This document shows, one piece after another, positions 14,923 through 23,141 of a stretch of 64,000 bases of DNA. Position 1 is the first letter of the stretch, and each line of letters opens with the position of its first letter. The notes below the pieces were generated by a model, which was not told the DNA's origin, did not search any database, and was given only the letters and a program-made list of their open reading frames with translations. Source of the stretch: Nonomuraea pusilla (lineage in GTDB: Bacteria > Actinomycetota > Actinomycetes > Streptosporangiales > Streptosporangiaceae); the NCBI RefSeq assembly GCF_900109355.1, contig NZ_FOBF01000026.1, forward strand, positions 84,907-148,906, read 5' to 3'. A program made the position numbers and the translations under genes.

Positions 14923-15678
14923 TCACCCTCGGACGGCGCACAGAAGGCGGTTGTGCCCGCGCTGCCACAGGGTTCCCACCTCCTTGAACCCGGCCTCGCG
15001 CAGCGCGTGGACGTGCTGCGACAGCAGGCGCGACTCGGAGCCGTGGTGCGCGGCCCCGGCGGTGCTGCGTTCGGCGTCGAGGGCGGCGAAGTCGGGGTCG
15101 GCGGTGATGGCGTCCCACCAGGCCCGCCAGTCCTCGGGCGGGTTGGCGCCGAAGGCCCGCTCGGTCTGCCTGGCGTGCACGGCCAGCTCCAGGCGGGCCA
15201 GTTCGGGGGTGGCGTCGCCGGTCTCCATGTGGTCGCCGTTGAGGAGGACGCCGCCGGGCCGCAGCACCCGCGCCACCTCGACGAAGACCCGCTCCAGGTC
15301 CTCGGGGGAGATCCAGTGGAGCGCCGTGGTGCTGACGGCGGCGTCGGCGGGACGGTCGAGGCCGAGCGCCTCGGTCCAGCCGGGGGTGCGCAGGTCGGCG
15401 GGGACGAAGGTCACGTGGGGGTAGGCGGCCCGGCCCAGCCCGATCAGGAGGGGGTCGGCGTCGACGGCGACGACGGTGGCCTTGGGCAGGCGTTCGAGCA
15501 GGCGGGCGGCGAGCGAGCCCGGCCCGCAGCCGAGGTCGATGACGAGGGGGTCGGGGCGGCCGAGCGCCTCCACGGCGTCGATCAGGGCGGTGAAGCGTTC
15601 CTCCCGGTCGGGCAGGTAGCCCTCCTGCTGGCGGTCCCAGCGCGCGATCCACCGGAGTGCGGCATCGTGGGTGAGCAC
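14923..15678 (-). CDS. Class I SAM-dependent methyltransferase
   Basis: A 251-residue methyltransferase. SAM motif I is VIDLGCGPGSLAARLLER, motif II is VVAVDADPLL, and a post-motif region AAVSTTALHWISPEDLERVF follows. This resembles small-molecule methyltransferases of the UbiE/trans-aconitate type. I chose the GTG at 15678 because AAGGAGA lies eight bases upstream; an in-frame GTG at 15720 is further from any ribosome site and overlaps the operator-like repeat. It is divergent from a CGNR regulator that probably controls it. Substrate unknown. Confidence 0.8.
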   Translation of the reverse strand: MLTHDAALRWIARWDRQQEGYLPDREERFTALIDAVEALGRPDPLVIDLGCGPGSLAARLLERLPKATVVAVDADPLLIGLGRAAYPHVTFVPADLRTPGWTEALGLDRPADAAVSTTALHWISPEDLERVFVEVARVLRPGGVLLNGDHMETGDATPELARLELAVHARQTERAFGANPPEDWRAWWDAITADPDFAALDAERSTAGAAHHGSESRLLSQHVHALREAGFKEVGTLWQRGHNRLLCAVRG

Positions 15679-15690
15679 AGACGTCTCCTT

Positions 15691-15720
15691 GTGACTGTCA
15701 TATAAGCTTTCGGCAGTCAC
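15691..15720. promoter_or_regulatory. Inverted repeat GTGACTG...CAGTCAC in the divergent promoter
   Basis: Perfect 7-base arms (15691-15697 and 15714-15720) lie 16 bases apart, between the methyltransferase start and the CGNR start. A minus-strand promoter reading TTGACC-N18-TAGGTT lies just to the right. A further AGTCAC lies inside the CGNR start region (about 15768). Likely the CGNR protein's operator. Confidence 0.55.
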
Positions 15721-15750
15721 AACCTAGAACACGAAGGCGTAACTGGTCAA

Positions 15751-16320
15751 TTGGATTACAACAGTCACACCGATGCCGTGGTCCGCGTCGCGGTGGCCCT
15801 CGTGAACGAGCTGACCCCCGGGGAGCGCCGGGGACGCCCGTACGCGCCGCCCCCCGACCTCGCCGGCGTGACCACCGGCGGCATGCGGGCCGTGTACCCG
15901 AGCCAGCGCGACGTCACGGAGGCCGAGGCCCGCGAGCTGGCCGGCGTGGCCGAGCGCCTGCGCGAGGTGTTCACCGCCGCGGCCGACGGCGACATCGACA
16001 CCGCCGCCGTACGGGTCAACGCGCTGCTGGAGGAGACGCGGGCCAGGCCCATGCTCGAACGCCACGACGGCGAGCCCTGGCACCTGCACTTCCACGGCCC
16101 CGGCGGCACCATGGCCGGCGACTGGGCGGCGAGCTGCGCCACCGGCCTGGCCGTCGTGCTCGGCAGCGAGTTCCACGACCGGCTCGGCGTGTGCACCGCG
16201 CCGCACTGCGACCGCGTCTACGTGGACGTCTCCCGCAACGGCACCCGCAGGTTCTGCTCGACGGCCTGCCAGAACCGGGTCAAGACGGCGGCGTTCCGCG
16301 CCCGCGGCAGGGCCGAGTGA
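15751..16320 (+). CDS. CGNR zinc-finger transcription regulator
   Basis: A 189-residue regulator with a C-terminal CGNR-type zinc finger: CTAPHCDRVYVD and RRFCSTACQNRVKTAAFR (about 148-185) supply four Cys ligands and the Asn-Arg of the family name. The N-terminal ABATE-like region (from SHTDAVVRVAVALVNELTPG) is thought to bind a stress-related ligand. The start is TTG with no clear ribosome site, and fits homologues that begin close to this point. The stop is only three bases from the convergent dehydrogenase. It probably represses the divergent methyltransferase and itself. Confidence 0.85.
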   Translation: MDYNSHTDAVVRVAVALVNELTPGERRGRPYAPPPDLAGVTTGGMRAVYPSQRDVTEAEARELAGVAERLREVFTAAADGDIDTAAVRVNALLEETRARPMLERHDGEPWHLHFHGPGGTMAGDWAASCATGLAVVLGSEFHDRLGVCTAPHCDRVYVDVSRNGTRRFCSTACQNRVKTAAFRARGRAE

Positions 16321-16323
16321 GCG

Positions 16324-17268
16324 TCAGGAGAGCACCCTGACGGGACTGCCGTCGAGGAACGCCTCGATGTCCTCGACGGCCTCGCGGTAGTACGTACCGT
16401 AGTTGCCCCAGGTGACGTACCCGAGGTGGGGCGTGGCCAGGACGTTCGGGAGGGTGCGCAGCTCGTGGCCGTGCGGCAGCGGCTCGGTCTCGAAGACGTC
16501 GAGCCCGGCGCCCGCGATGCGGCCCGCCTTGAGCGCGGCGACCAGCGCGGCCTGGTCGACGATCGCGGCGCGCGAGGTGTTGACGAGGTAGGCGGAGGGC
16601 CGCATGAGCGACAGCTCGCGCTCGCCGATGATGCCGCGGGTGCTGTCGCTCAGCACGACGTGGACGGAGAGCACGTCCGAGTCGGTCATGAGGGTGTCGA
16701 GGCCGGGGGCCAGGCGGACGCCCAGCTCGTCGGCGCGCTCCTGGGTGAGGTTGCGGCTCCAGGCGAGGACGTTCATCCCGAACGCCTGACCGATCCTGGC
16801 CATCTGCGACCCGATCTTGCCCAGGCCCAGCAGTCCGAGGGTGGCGCCGTGCAGGTCGGCGCCGACGGTGCTCTGCCACGGGCCGCCCTCGCGCAGCGCG
16901 TGCGCCTCGGGGACGAGGTGGCGGGTCAGGCCGAGGATGAGCGCCCAGGTGAGCTCGGTGGGGGCCGTGGAGCCGCTGCCGGTGCCGCAGACCGTGACGC
17001 CCTGGGCGCGGGCGGCGTCGAGGTCGATCGAGGCGTTGCGCATGCCGGAGGTGACGAGCAGGCGCAGGTTCGGCAGCCGGGAGAACAGCTCGGCGGTGAA
17101 CGGCGTGCGCTCGCGCATGATGACGACGATCTCGTGGTCGTGGATCGCGGTGACGAGGTCGTCCTGGGTGGCGAAGTGCTCGCGGAAGCTGGTGACCTCC
17201 ACCCGCGACCAGTCGGCCAGGCCGAGGGCGACGCCCTGGTAGTCGTCGAGTACGGCGCAACGCGGCAT
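16324..17268 (-). CDS. D-2-hydroxyacid dehydrogenase, NAD(P)-dependent
   Basis: A 314-residue member of the D-isomer 2-hydroxyacid dehydrogenase family. The NAD-binding loop is LLGLGKIGSQMARI. Catalytic residues are Arg in NTSRAAIVDQ, Glu in DVFETEPLP and His in ATPHLGYVT, all present. Family members reduce 2-keto acids such as hydroxypyruvate or phosphoglycerate analogues; the sequence alone does not fix the substrate. The ATG at 17268 was chosen because the protein then begins at the first catalytic-domain strand (CAVLDDYQGV). Confidence 0.88.
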   Translation of the reverse strand: MPRCAVLDDYQGVALGLADWSRVEVTSFREHFATQDDLVTAIHDHEIVVIMRERTPFTAELFSRLPNLRLLVTSGMRNASIDLDAARAQGVTVCGTGSGSTAPTELTWALILGLTRHLVPEAHALREGGPWQSTVGADLHGATLGLLGLGKIGSQMARIGQAFGMNVLAWSRNLTQERADELGVRLAPGLDTLMTDSDVLSVHVVLSDSTRGIIGERELSLMRPSAYLVNTSRAAIVDQAALVAALKAGRIAGAGLDVFETEPLPHGHELRTLPNVLATPHLGYVTWGNYGTYYREAVEDIEAFLDGSPVRVLS

Positions 17269-17317
17269 GGGCGCGATCCTACGCGGCGGCCGGCGGGGCG
17301 GGCCCGGTCGCCCCCCT

Positions 17318-17353
17318 GCTCCAGCTCCCCGGGTGCGGCCGGGGAGCTGGAGC
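17318..17353 (-). terminator. Strong hairpin terminator
   Basis: A perfect 15-base stem (GCTCCAGCTCCCCGG with CCGGGGAGCTGGAGC) and a six-base loop lie just beyond the stop of the small minus-strand gene ending at 17358. It insulates the dehydrogenase. Confidence 0.8.
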
Positions 17354-17357
17354 CCGT

Positions 17358-17468
17358 TCATCGGGCGGCGGCGAGTCGTTCCGCCTCCGCGTGCAGCGCG
17401 AGGATCAGGACGAGCTCACGGTGGAGCTCCTCCAGATCGGGCGCTACATCTCCATCTATAGCGCGCAT
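17358..17468 (-). CDS. 36-residue amphipathic small protein
   Basis: ATG 17468 follows an ACGGAGG site at ideal spacing. The ORF gives an acidic N-terminus and one long amphipathic helix (DLEELHRELVLILALHAEAE, then RLAAAR). It lies 44 bases after the ClpX-type zinc-finger gene on the same strand and ends just before a strong terminator, so it is the last gene of that operon. Possibly a partner or modulator of the zinc-finger protein; no family known to me. Confidence 0.5.
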   Translation of the reverse strand: MRAIDGDVAPDLEELHRELVLILALHAEAERLAAAR

Positions 17469-17512
17469 ATCGGGCCTCCGTGGAGAAAAGACGCCCCACG
17501 GGTCACGCTGGT

Positions 17513-17878
17513 TTACGTCTCCGTCCGGAATCTCTCCCAGGCGGACTGCCGGGTCATGCCGAGCGAGGCGCCGATGCGTTCCCAGCTGACGTCCCGTGTG
17601 CGCAGATGGCGTACCCATTCGCGCAGATTGTCGTCGACCTGGGCCTGCACCGTGGCGATCTTCGGCAGGTGTTCGAGAATCTGCTCCTCGGTCATGGACT
17701 CCCATGCGGGGAGGCGGGGGCGGGTGGAGTCGCTCAGGCGCTCCTGTTCGAGGATTGCCTCGCACAATTGCACGCATTCATCGCAAATGTGGACGCCCGG
17801 ACCGGCGATGAGTTTCCCCACCTCGGTGCTTTTCTTGTGGCAGAAGGAACAGTGGAACGCGTCCATCCAGTCAGGCAT
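17513..17878 (-). CDS. ClpX-type C4 zinc finger fused to a helix-turn-helix
   Basis: A 121-residue protein. Residues 9-45 form a ClpX-like zinc-binding domain (HCSFCHKKS and VHICDECVQLCEAIL, four Cys ligands). A linker leads to a C-terminal helix-turn-helix (RDVSWERIGASLGMTRQSAW, about 95-115). There is no AAA ATPase. In ClpX this zinc domain dimerises and binds substrates or adaptors. I infer a DNA-binding protein that dimerises, or docks to proteolysis factors, through the zinc finger. Upstream gene 17896-18255 is in the same operon, 17 bases away. Confidence 0.8.
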   Translation of the reverse strand: MPDWMDAFHCSFCHKKSTEVGKLIAGPGVHICDECVQLCEAILEQERLSDSTRPRLPAWESMTEEQILEHLPKIATVQAQVDDNLREWVRHLRTRDVSWERIGASLGMTRQSAWERFRTET

Positions 17879-17895
17879 GGCCTGACGGTAGCGCG

Positions 17896-18255
17896 TCAGG
17901 AGACCCCTGACAAGCCCTCGTCGCGATCTGGTGTCACCCGCGTCCGCAGGATCGCCAGCCGCTCCGCGTCGATCTTCTGGCAGATGGTCGCGTAGGCGTC
18001 CAGCACCTGGTGGTACGCCTTCACCGCGGCCTCCAGCTGGACGCGCAGCGCCGCCGCCCGCTCGGTGTCGCCGCGCTCCTCCGCCTCGGTGAGCAGCCTC
18101 CTGGCCTCGTCCACGATCTCCTCCGCGCGCAGCCTGGTGCGGCGGAGCAGGACGGAGCACTCGTGCAACTCGCCGAGTCGTGCCGAGGCGACGATGAATT
18201 CCGCGCTGCGCACGACCGACCCGCGCGCCGCCCATCTGCGGAGATCCGATGCCAT
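17896..18255 (-). CDS. Helical protein of unknown function
   Basis: A 119-residue, almost entirely helical protein, rich in Ala, Arg and Glu, with a probable coiled coil at about 45-100 (RAEEIVDEARRLLTEAEERG). One Cys in HECSVLLRR and another in ATICQKID. No domain was recognised. The ATG at 18255 follows GGGGAGGGAG. It is the first gene of the minus-strand trio with the zinc-finger/HTH protein and the 36-residue peptide, so the three may act together. Confidence 0.5.
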   Translation of the reverse strand: MASDLRRWAARGSVVRSAEFIVASARLGELHECSVLLRRTRLRAEEIVDEARRLLTEAEERGDTERAAALRVQLEAAVKAYHQVLDAYATICQKIDAERLAILRTRVTPDRDEGLSGVS

Positions 18256-18565
18256 TCCCGCTCCCTCCCCGGTCAAGGTTGCCTAACTGTAGACGCGCCA
18301 CCCTTCCCGATGGATCACTCCGTAGTAGCGGACTGCTCCGCGTGGGGAGGTTTCTCAACCCCCGGCGGAAAAGCGTTTCTCCCGGCCCCGGCGGGGTGCG
18401 TGAATTGCGGTTTTACGGGCCCTGCCTGCGCTTATCTGCGGAATGCCGTGAATCTTCGGTGATGGCAAAAGCGGGGGAAGGAAGATATCCGATCAGCTCC
18501 CGGGGCCACCGCCACTCGTCACATACTGAAGCCGGACGGCAGCACGACGTGATGCTGAGGTGAGG
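18256..18565. other. 310-base intergenic region, divergent promoters
   Basis: Separates the minus-strand trio from the glycosyltransferase. I see no ORF with a ribosome site. The right end has AT-richer sequence (around 18440-18500) suited to a promoter for the glycosyltransferase, and a TGAGGTGAGG ribosome site. No clear palindrome was found. Confidence 0.4.
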
Positions 18566-20398
18566 ATGTCAGGGACAGAACCGGTCAAGGACGCGGTCGA
18601 GGACGCGGTCGACGTCAGCGTCGTCATCCCCGTCCACAACTGCCGCCCGTACCTCGACCGGTGCCTCACCTCCGCCCTGGTGCAGCGGGTCCGCAAGGAG
18701 ATCGTCGTCGTCGACGACGGCTCCACCGACGGCAGCGGCGACCTGCTCGACCTGTACGCGGCCTACCACAGGGACGTCGTCAAGGTCGTGCACATCGAGG
18801 CGTCCGGAGGCGCGGGCCGGCCGCGCAACGTCGGCCTCGACCACGCCGGCGGCCGCTACGTCTTCTTCTGCGACGCCGACGACCACCTCGGCCCCGAGGC
18901 GCTGGAGCGCATGGTGGCCATGGCCGACAGGAACGGCTCCGACATCGTGCTCGGCAAGATCGTCGGACACGGCAGGCGCGCGCCGATGTCGATGTTCCAG
19001 CGCAACGCCGAGCGGGTGACCCTGGCCGACAGCGCCGTCTACAACAGCCTGAGCTGCTTCAAGCTGTTCCGCAGGGACATGCTCGAACGCCACCGCGTCA
19101 GGTTCGCCGAGGGCCTGCTCGTGGGCGAGGACATCCACTTCACCGTCCACGCCTACTGCCACGCGGGAGTCATCTCGGTCGTGGCCGACCACGACTGCTA
19201 CCACCTCGTCTCCCGGCCCGACGGCACCAGCATCATGCAGCGTCCCGACAGCAGAGACCCGCTCGCCTGGCTGGAGATGATCAGGGGGCCGATGCGGCTC
19301 ATGGCCGAGCACGTCGGGCCTGGCCCGCTGCGCGACCACCTGCTGCGCAGGCACTTCAGGCTCGACGCGTTCGCCTGGCTCGGCCAGCCGTTCCTGGAGT
19401 CCGACGACGTGCGGCGCAAGGAGATCGCCCAGGAGGTGGCCGCCCTGTGCGACGAGTGGCTCACCCCGGGTGTGCGCGAGCGGCTGGGCAGCACCGACAG
19501 GCAGCGGGTCGCGTCGCTGCACGACGTCGAGCGCCTGGTGCGCCTGGCCAGGATCGAGAACGCCACGGTGCGCCGCAGGCTCACGGGCCTGCGCTGGGAC
19601 GGCGCCGGGCTGGTCGTCACCGGCACCGCCGGGCTGCGCGGCATCGCCGGCGACGACGGCGTCTCGGTGGTGCTGCGCGCCCGCCACGACCCCGCCGGCG
19701 AGCTCGTCGTGCCCGCCGAGCGAGAAGGACGGCGCTTCACCGCCCGCGTGGACGTCGCCGCGCTGGGCTCGGGCGTGTGGGACCTCCGGGTCGCGGTCGA
19801 GGTCGAGGGCGTCGTCAGGTACGGCAGGCTGGGCGCCGAGCGCGACGGCGCGGTCACGCGCCCGGCGCCCAGGCTGCTCGCCGCCCCCGGCGGCTGCCGG
19901 GTGGCGCTGCCCTACTTCACCAGGGACAACGGCAACCTGAGCATCGACGTCGGCGGGCACGTCGTGCCGGTGCCCGGCCGCGTGCGGGTGGTGAGAACCC
20001 GCTGGGGCCTCGGCCGGCGGCTGCACGTCGACGGGGAGATCAGCGTGGCCGGCACCACGCCGCCGGCCTCGGCGATCAGGCGTGTCGTGTGGCGTGAGCG
20101 CCACACCGGGCGGGAGCGCGCCGACCCGGTGCTGGCGCTGCCCGAGGGCGGCTTCGCGGCCAGGCCGGCCGTCGGCCGCTTCCCGCCCGGCACCTGGGAC
20201 GCCTATCTGGAGCTCGACCTGGGAGGCCCGCCCGCGCGCTTCCGCGTCGAGACCGACGCGGGCACGGTCGTGGCGCCGCCCCGCTGGCGGGGGCTGCTGA
20301 AGAAGGCCAGGCCGTACGCCACGTCGGGCCGGGGGCGGCTGAGCGCGGCGGTGCGGCGGCTGACGCCGGAGGCGGTCATCAGGAAGATCACGCTGTGA
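18566..20398 (+). CDS. GT2 family glycosyltransferase with C-terminal beta domains
   Basis: A 610-residue protein. Residues about 18-240 are a GT-A fold: VSVVIPVHNCRPYLDRCL, VVDDGSTDGS, and the metal-binding FCDADDH. Residues about 340-570 appear to be tandem beta-sandwich modules of the sort found in teichoic-acid and capsule-type transferases. No signal peptide or clear membrane helix is visible. The ATG at 18566 was chosen; an in-frame GTG six bases earlier lies in the ribosome site. It stands alone. A role in wall polymer or surface glycan synthesis is inference. Confidence 0.85.
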   Translation: MSGTEPVKDAVEDAVDVSVVIPVHNCRPYLDRCLTSALVQRVRKEIVVVDDGSTDGSGDLLDLYAAYHRDVVKVVHIEASGGAGRPRNVGLDHAGGRYVFFCDADDHLGPEALERMVAMADRNGSDIVLGKIVGHGRRAPMSMFQRNAERVTLADSAVYNSLSCFKLFRRDMLERHRVRFAEGLLVGEDIHFTVHAYCHAGVISVVADHDCYHLVSRPDGTSIMQRPDSRDPLAWLEMIRGPMRLMAEHVGPGPLRDHLLRRHFRLDAFAWLGQPFLESDDVRRKEIAQEVAALCDEWLTPGVRERLGSTDRQRVASLHDVERLVRLARIENATVRRRLTGLRWDGAGLVVTGTAGLRGIAGDDGVSVVLRARHDPAGELVVPAEREGRRFTARVDVAALGSGVWDLRVAVEVEGVVRYGRLGAERDGAVTRPAPRLLAAPGGCRVALPYFTRDNGNLSIDVGGHVVPVPGRVRVVRTRWGLGRRLHVDGEISVAGTTPPASAIRRVVWRERHTGRERADPVLALPEGGFAARPAVGRFPPGTWDAYLELDLGGPPARFRVETDAGTVVAPPRWRGLLKKARPYATSGRGRLSAAVRRLTPEAVIRKITL

Positions 20399-20421
20399 CC
20401 CTTCAGGTCGCTCTTCAGTAA

Positions 20422-20444
20422 TTGCCACCTATGTGCAGGTGCAA
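20422..20444. promoter_or_regulatory. Inverted repeat before the metal ECF transporter
   Basis: TTGC-CACCT-N6-AGGTG-CAA forms nested arms with one skipped base. A TAAGGT -10 box (20455-20460) lies just downstream, so the repeat covers the -35 region. A metal sensor such as Nur or NikR-like could bind, but the spacing does not match the Nur consensus I know. Confidence 0.35.
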
Positions 20445-20494
20445 GGGCATGTCCTAAGGTAGGAAGGTCTGTTCGTCCTCCTGGAGGCAGTGCC

Positions 20495-21520
20495 GTGCAC
20501 GTTCCCGATGGCTTCTTCAACGCGGCGACCTCGGTCTCCGCCGGCGCGGTGGCGGCCGCCGGGGTCGCCGTCTGCCTGCGTGGCGCCCGCCGCGAGCTCG
20601 ACGACCGCACCGCCCCGATGGCCGGGCTCGTCGCCGCGTTCATCTTCGCCGTCCAGATGCTGAACTTCCCCGTCGCCGCGGGCACGAGCGGCCACCTGCT
20701 GGGCGGCGCGCTGGCCGCGATACTCGTCGGGCCGTACACGGGCGTCCTGTGCATGGCGGTGGTCCTGCTCGTGCAGGCGGTGTTCTTCGCCGACGGCGGG
20801 CTGACCGCGCTCGGCGTGAACGTCACCATCATGGGCATCGTGACCGTCCTGGCCGGGTGGGGCGTCTTCCGCCTGGTGACCCGGCTCGCCAGGGGCAAGG
20901 CCGGGGTGACCGCGGGGGCGTTCCTCGCGGCGCTCGTCTCCGTGCCGGTCTCGGCGCTGGTGTTCTCGCTGCTGTTCTGGATCGGCGGCACCGCCCCCGT
21001 CGACCCGATGGCCGTGGCGGCGGCCATGGGCGGCGTCCATGTGCTCATCGGCATCGGCGAGGGCCTGATCACCGCGGTCACCGTCGCCACCGTGCTGGCC
21101 GTGCGGCCCGACCTGGTGTACGGCGCCCGCGGGCTGTCCAGGCGGCTGGTCCTGCGCGACGCCGACGGCGAGACCACGGTGGGCGGCACCCCGGGTGGCG
21201 CCGACGAGCCGGCCGCCCCCCGGGGCGCGCTGCGGCCGTTCCTGCTCGGCGGCGTCGGGCTGACGCTGGTGCTCGCCGGCGTCGTGTCGTTCTTCGCCTC
21301 CTCCGACCCCGACGGGCTGGAGGCGGTGGCCGAGAACAAGGGCTTCCTCGGGCAGGCGTCCGACCACCTGTTCGGCTCGTGGGCGCTGGCCGACTACGGT
21401 GAGGTCGGCGGCGTCCCGGTCGGCGTGGCCGGGGTCGTCGGCGTCGGGCTCGTGCTGCTCGTCGCCGGCGGCCTGGCGTACGCCGCGAGGAACCGGGCCG
21501 GATCCAGGGCGAGGGCCTGA
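20495..21520 (+). CDS. cbiM: CbiMN/NikMN-type substrate-binding membrane subunit
   Basis: A 341-residue S-component of a cobalt/nickel ECF transporter. It begins MHVPDGF, the CbiM metal-binding N-terminus where the amino group and His2 hold the metal. About six or seven membrane helices follow. The C-terminal 90 residues carry SDPDGLEAVAENKGF, the CbiN/PDGLE-type domain, so CbiM and CbiN are fused. The GTG start has GGAGG 15 bases upstream. Co2+ or Ni2+ specificity cannot be told from sequence; no cobalamin gene or B12 riboswitch lies nearby. Confidence 0.88.
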   Translation: MHVPDGFFNAATSVSAGAVAAAGVAVCLRGARRELDDRTAPMAGLVAAFIFAVQMLNFPVAAGTSGHLLGGALAAILVGPYTGVLCMAVVLLVQAVFFADGGLTALGVNVTIMGIVTVLAGWGVFRLVTRLARGKAGVTAGAFLAALVSVPVSALVFSLLFWIGGTAPVDPMAVAAAMGGVHVLIGIGEGLITAVTVATVLAVRPDLVYGARGLSRRLVLRDADGETTVGGTPGGADEPAAPRGALRPFLLGGVGLTLVLAGVVSFFASSDPDGLEAVAENKGFLGQASDHLFGSWALADYGEVGGVPVGVAGVVGVGLVLLVAGGLAYAARNRAGSRARA

Positions 21521-21522
21521 AC

Positions 21523-22278
21523 GTGGGCGCGGGACACCGTCACGAGCTGTACCTGCCGGGCGACTCCCCGGTGCACCGGCTGCCGCCGCAGTGCAAGCTG
21601 CTGGCCGTGCTGGCGTTCGCGATCGTCGTGGTCGCGACGCCCCGCGAGGCCTTCTGGGCGTTCGGCCTGTACGCCGTGCTGCTCGCGGCCGTGGCGGCGG
21701 TCGCCAGGGTGCCGGCGGGGCACGTGGTGCGGCGGATGGCGATCGAGGTGCCGTTCGTGCTGTTCGCCTTCCTCATCCCGGTCATCGGCATGGGGGAGCG
21801 GGTGAGCGTGCTGGGGCTCTCGCTGAGCGCGCCGGGGCTGTGGGCGGCCTGGAACATCCTCGCCAAGGCCACGCTCGGCGTGGTGGCCTCGATCCTGCTG
21901 GCGGCCACCACCGAGCCGCGCGTCGTCCTCCTGGGGGCGCAGCGGCTGCGCCTGCCGAGCCTGCTGGTGCAGATCGCCATGTTCATGCTCAGGTACCTGG
22001 ACGTGATCGTGGGGGAGATGCGACGGATGCGGGTGGCGCGGGAGTCGCGGGGGTTCGCGGCGCGCGACGTCCGGCAGATCCCGGTGATCGCCCGCTCGGC
22101 GGGAGCGCTGTTCATCCGCTCGTACGAGCGGGGCGAGCGGGTGCACCTGGCCATGCTGAGCCGCGGCTACACCGGAAGCATGCCGATAATTGATGAAATG
22201 TCGGCATCGGTGGTGCAGTGGGCGTCCGCGCTCGCCCTGCCCGCCGCCGCCCTCGCAGTGTTGGGATGCGCCCTGTGA
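21523..22278 (+). CDS. cbiQ: ECF transporter transmembrane protein CbiQ
   Basis: A 251-residue energy-coupling T-component with about five membrane helices. The cytoplasmic coupling motifs are ARESRGF (the second is usually A-R-G like: MLSRGY here), which contact the ATPase. The GTG start lies two bases after the cbiM stop. It couples ATP hydrolysis by CbiO to metal uptake by CbiM. Its end overlaps the cbiO start. Confidence 0.88.
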   Translation: MGAGHRHELYLPGDSPVHRLPPQCKLLAVLAFAIVVVATPREAFWAFGLYAVLLAAVAAVARVPAGHVVRRMAIEVPFVLFAFLIPVIGMGERVSVLGLSLSAPGLWAAWNILAKATLGVVASILLAATTEPRVVLLGAQRLRLPSLLVQIAMFMLRYLDVIVGEMRRMRVARESRGFAARDVRQIPVIARSAGALFIRSYERGERVHLAMLSRGYTGSMPIIDEMSASVVQWASALALPAAALAVLGCAL

Positions 22279-23048
22279 CCGTCACCCCCGTGAGCCCCGC
22301 GAGCTCCGAGACCGTGAACTCCCTGGAGGTCAGCCGCCTCGCCTACGCCTACCCCGACGGCACCCAGGCCCTGTTCGGCGTGGACCTCGCCATCGGGCGC
22401 GGCGAGCGGGTGGCGCTGCTCGGCCCGAACGGCGCCGGCAAGACCACGCTCGTCATGCACCTCAACGGCATCCTCACGCCGGGGCACGGCAGCGTCACCG
22501 TCGGGGGCGTCCCGGTGCGCAAGGACACGCTGAAGGACATCAGGCAGCGCGTCGGCCTCGTCTTCCAGGACCCCGACGACCAGCTCTTCATGCCGACCGT
22601 ACGCGACGACGTGGCCTTCGGCCCGGCCAACGCGGGCCTGCGCGGCGCGGAGCTGGACCGCGTGGTCACGGGCGCGCTGGCCCGCGTCGGCATGCTGGAC
22701 TTCGCCGGCAGGCCGCCGCACCACCTGTCGTTCGGGCAGCGGCGCAGGGTCGCCGTGGCCACCGTGCTGGCCATGGAGCCGGAGATCCTCGTGCTGGACG
22801 AGCCGTCGTCCAACCTCGACCCGGCCGCGCGCAGGGAGCTGGCCGAGATTCTGCGCTCGCTCGACGTGACCGTCCTCATGGTCACCCACGACCTGCCGTA
22901 CGCGCTGGAGCTCTGCGAGCGGTCGCTCATCCTGTCCGGCGGCGTGATCGCGGCCGACGGCCCCACCCGGGAGCTCCTGGCCGACGAGGAGCTGCTCGCC
23001 GAGCACCGCCTGGAGCTCCCGTTCGGCTTCGCGATCCCCTCGTTGTGA
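22275..23048 (+). CDS. cbiO: ECF transporter ATPase CbiO
   Basis: A 257-residue ABC ATPase. Walker A is GPNGAGKTT, Q-loop in VFQDPDDQLFMPTV (the DPDDQ of CbiO/ECF ATPases), signature LSFGQ, Walker B ILVLDEPSSNLD, and switch His in MVTHDLPYA. GTG 22275 overlaps the cbiQ stop as GTGA; ATG 22266 is an equally possible start three codons earlier. It completes a full CbiMNQO importer in one operon. Confidence 0.9.
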   Translation: MTVTPVSPASSETVNSLEVSRLAYAYPDGTQALFGVDLAIGRGERVALLGPNGAGKTTLVMHLNGILTPGHGSVTVGGVPVRKDTLKDIRQRVGLVFQDPDDQLFMPTVRDDVAFGPANAGLRGAELDRVVTGALARVGMLDFAGRPPHHLSFGQRRRVAVATVLAMEPEILVLDEPSSNLDPAARRELAEILRSLDVTVLMVTHDLPYALELCERSLILSGGVIAADGPTRELLADEELLAEHRLELPFGFAIPSL

Positions 23049-23141
23049 CCGTCTCGTCCTCTTCTGTAGGACTGATCGTAGTTTGTGAGTGCCCGCCACC
23101 CGGGGATGTCGAAGTACAGTGGCTCATCGAGGAGGGGCCGA

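Noticed and set aside
18569..20428. Minus-strand frame of about 620 codons opposite the glycosyltransferase
   Set aside because: No recognisable domain; its sequence mirrors codon bias of the GT2 gene.
20400..20494. Cobalamin riboswitch before the CbiMNQO operon
   Set aside because: The leader is under 100 bases and lacks the B12-box GCCACTG sequence and paired stems.
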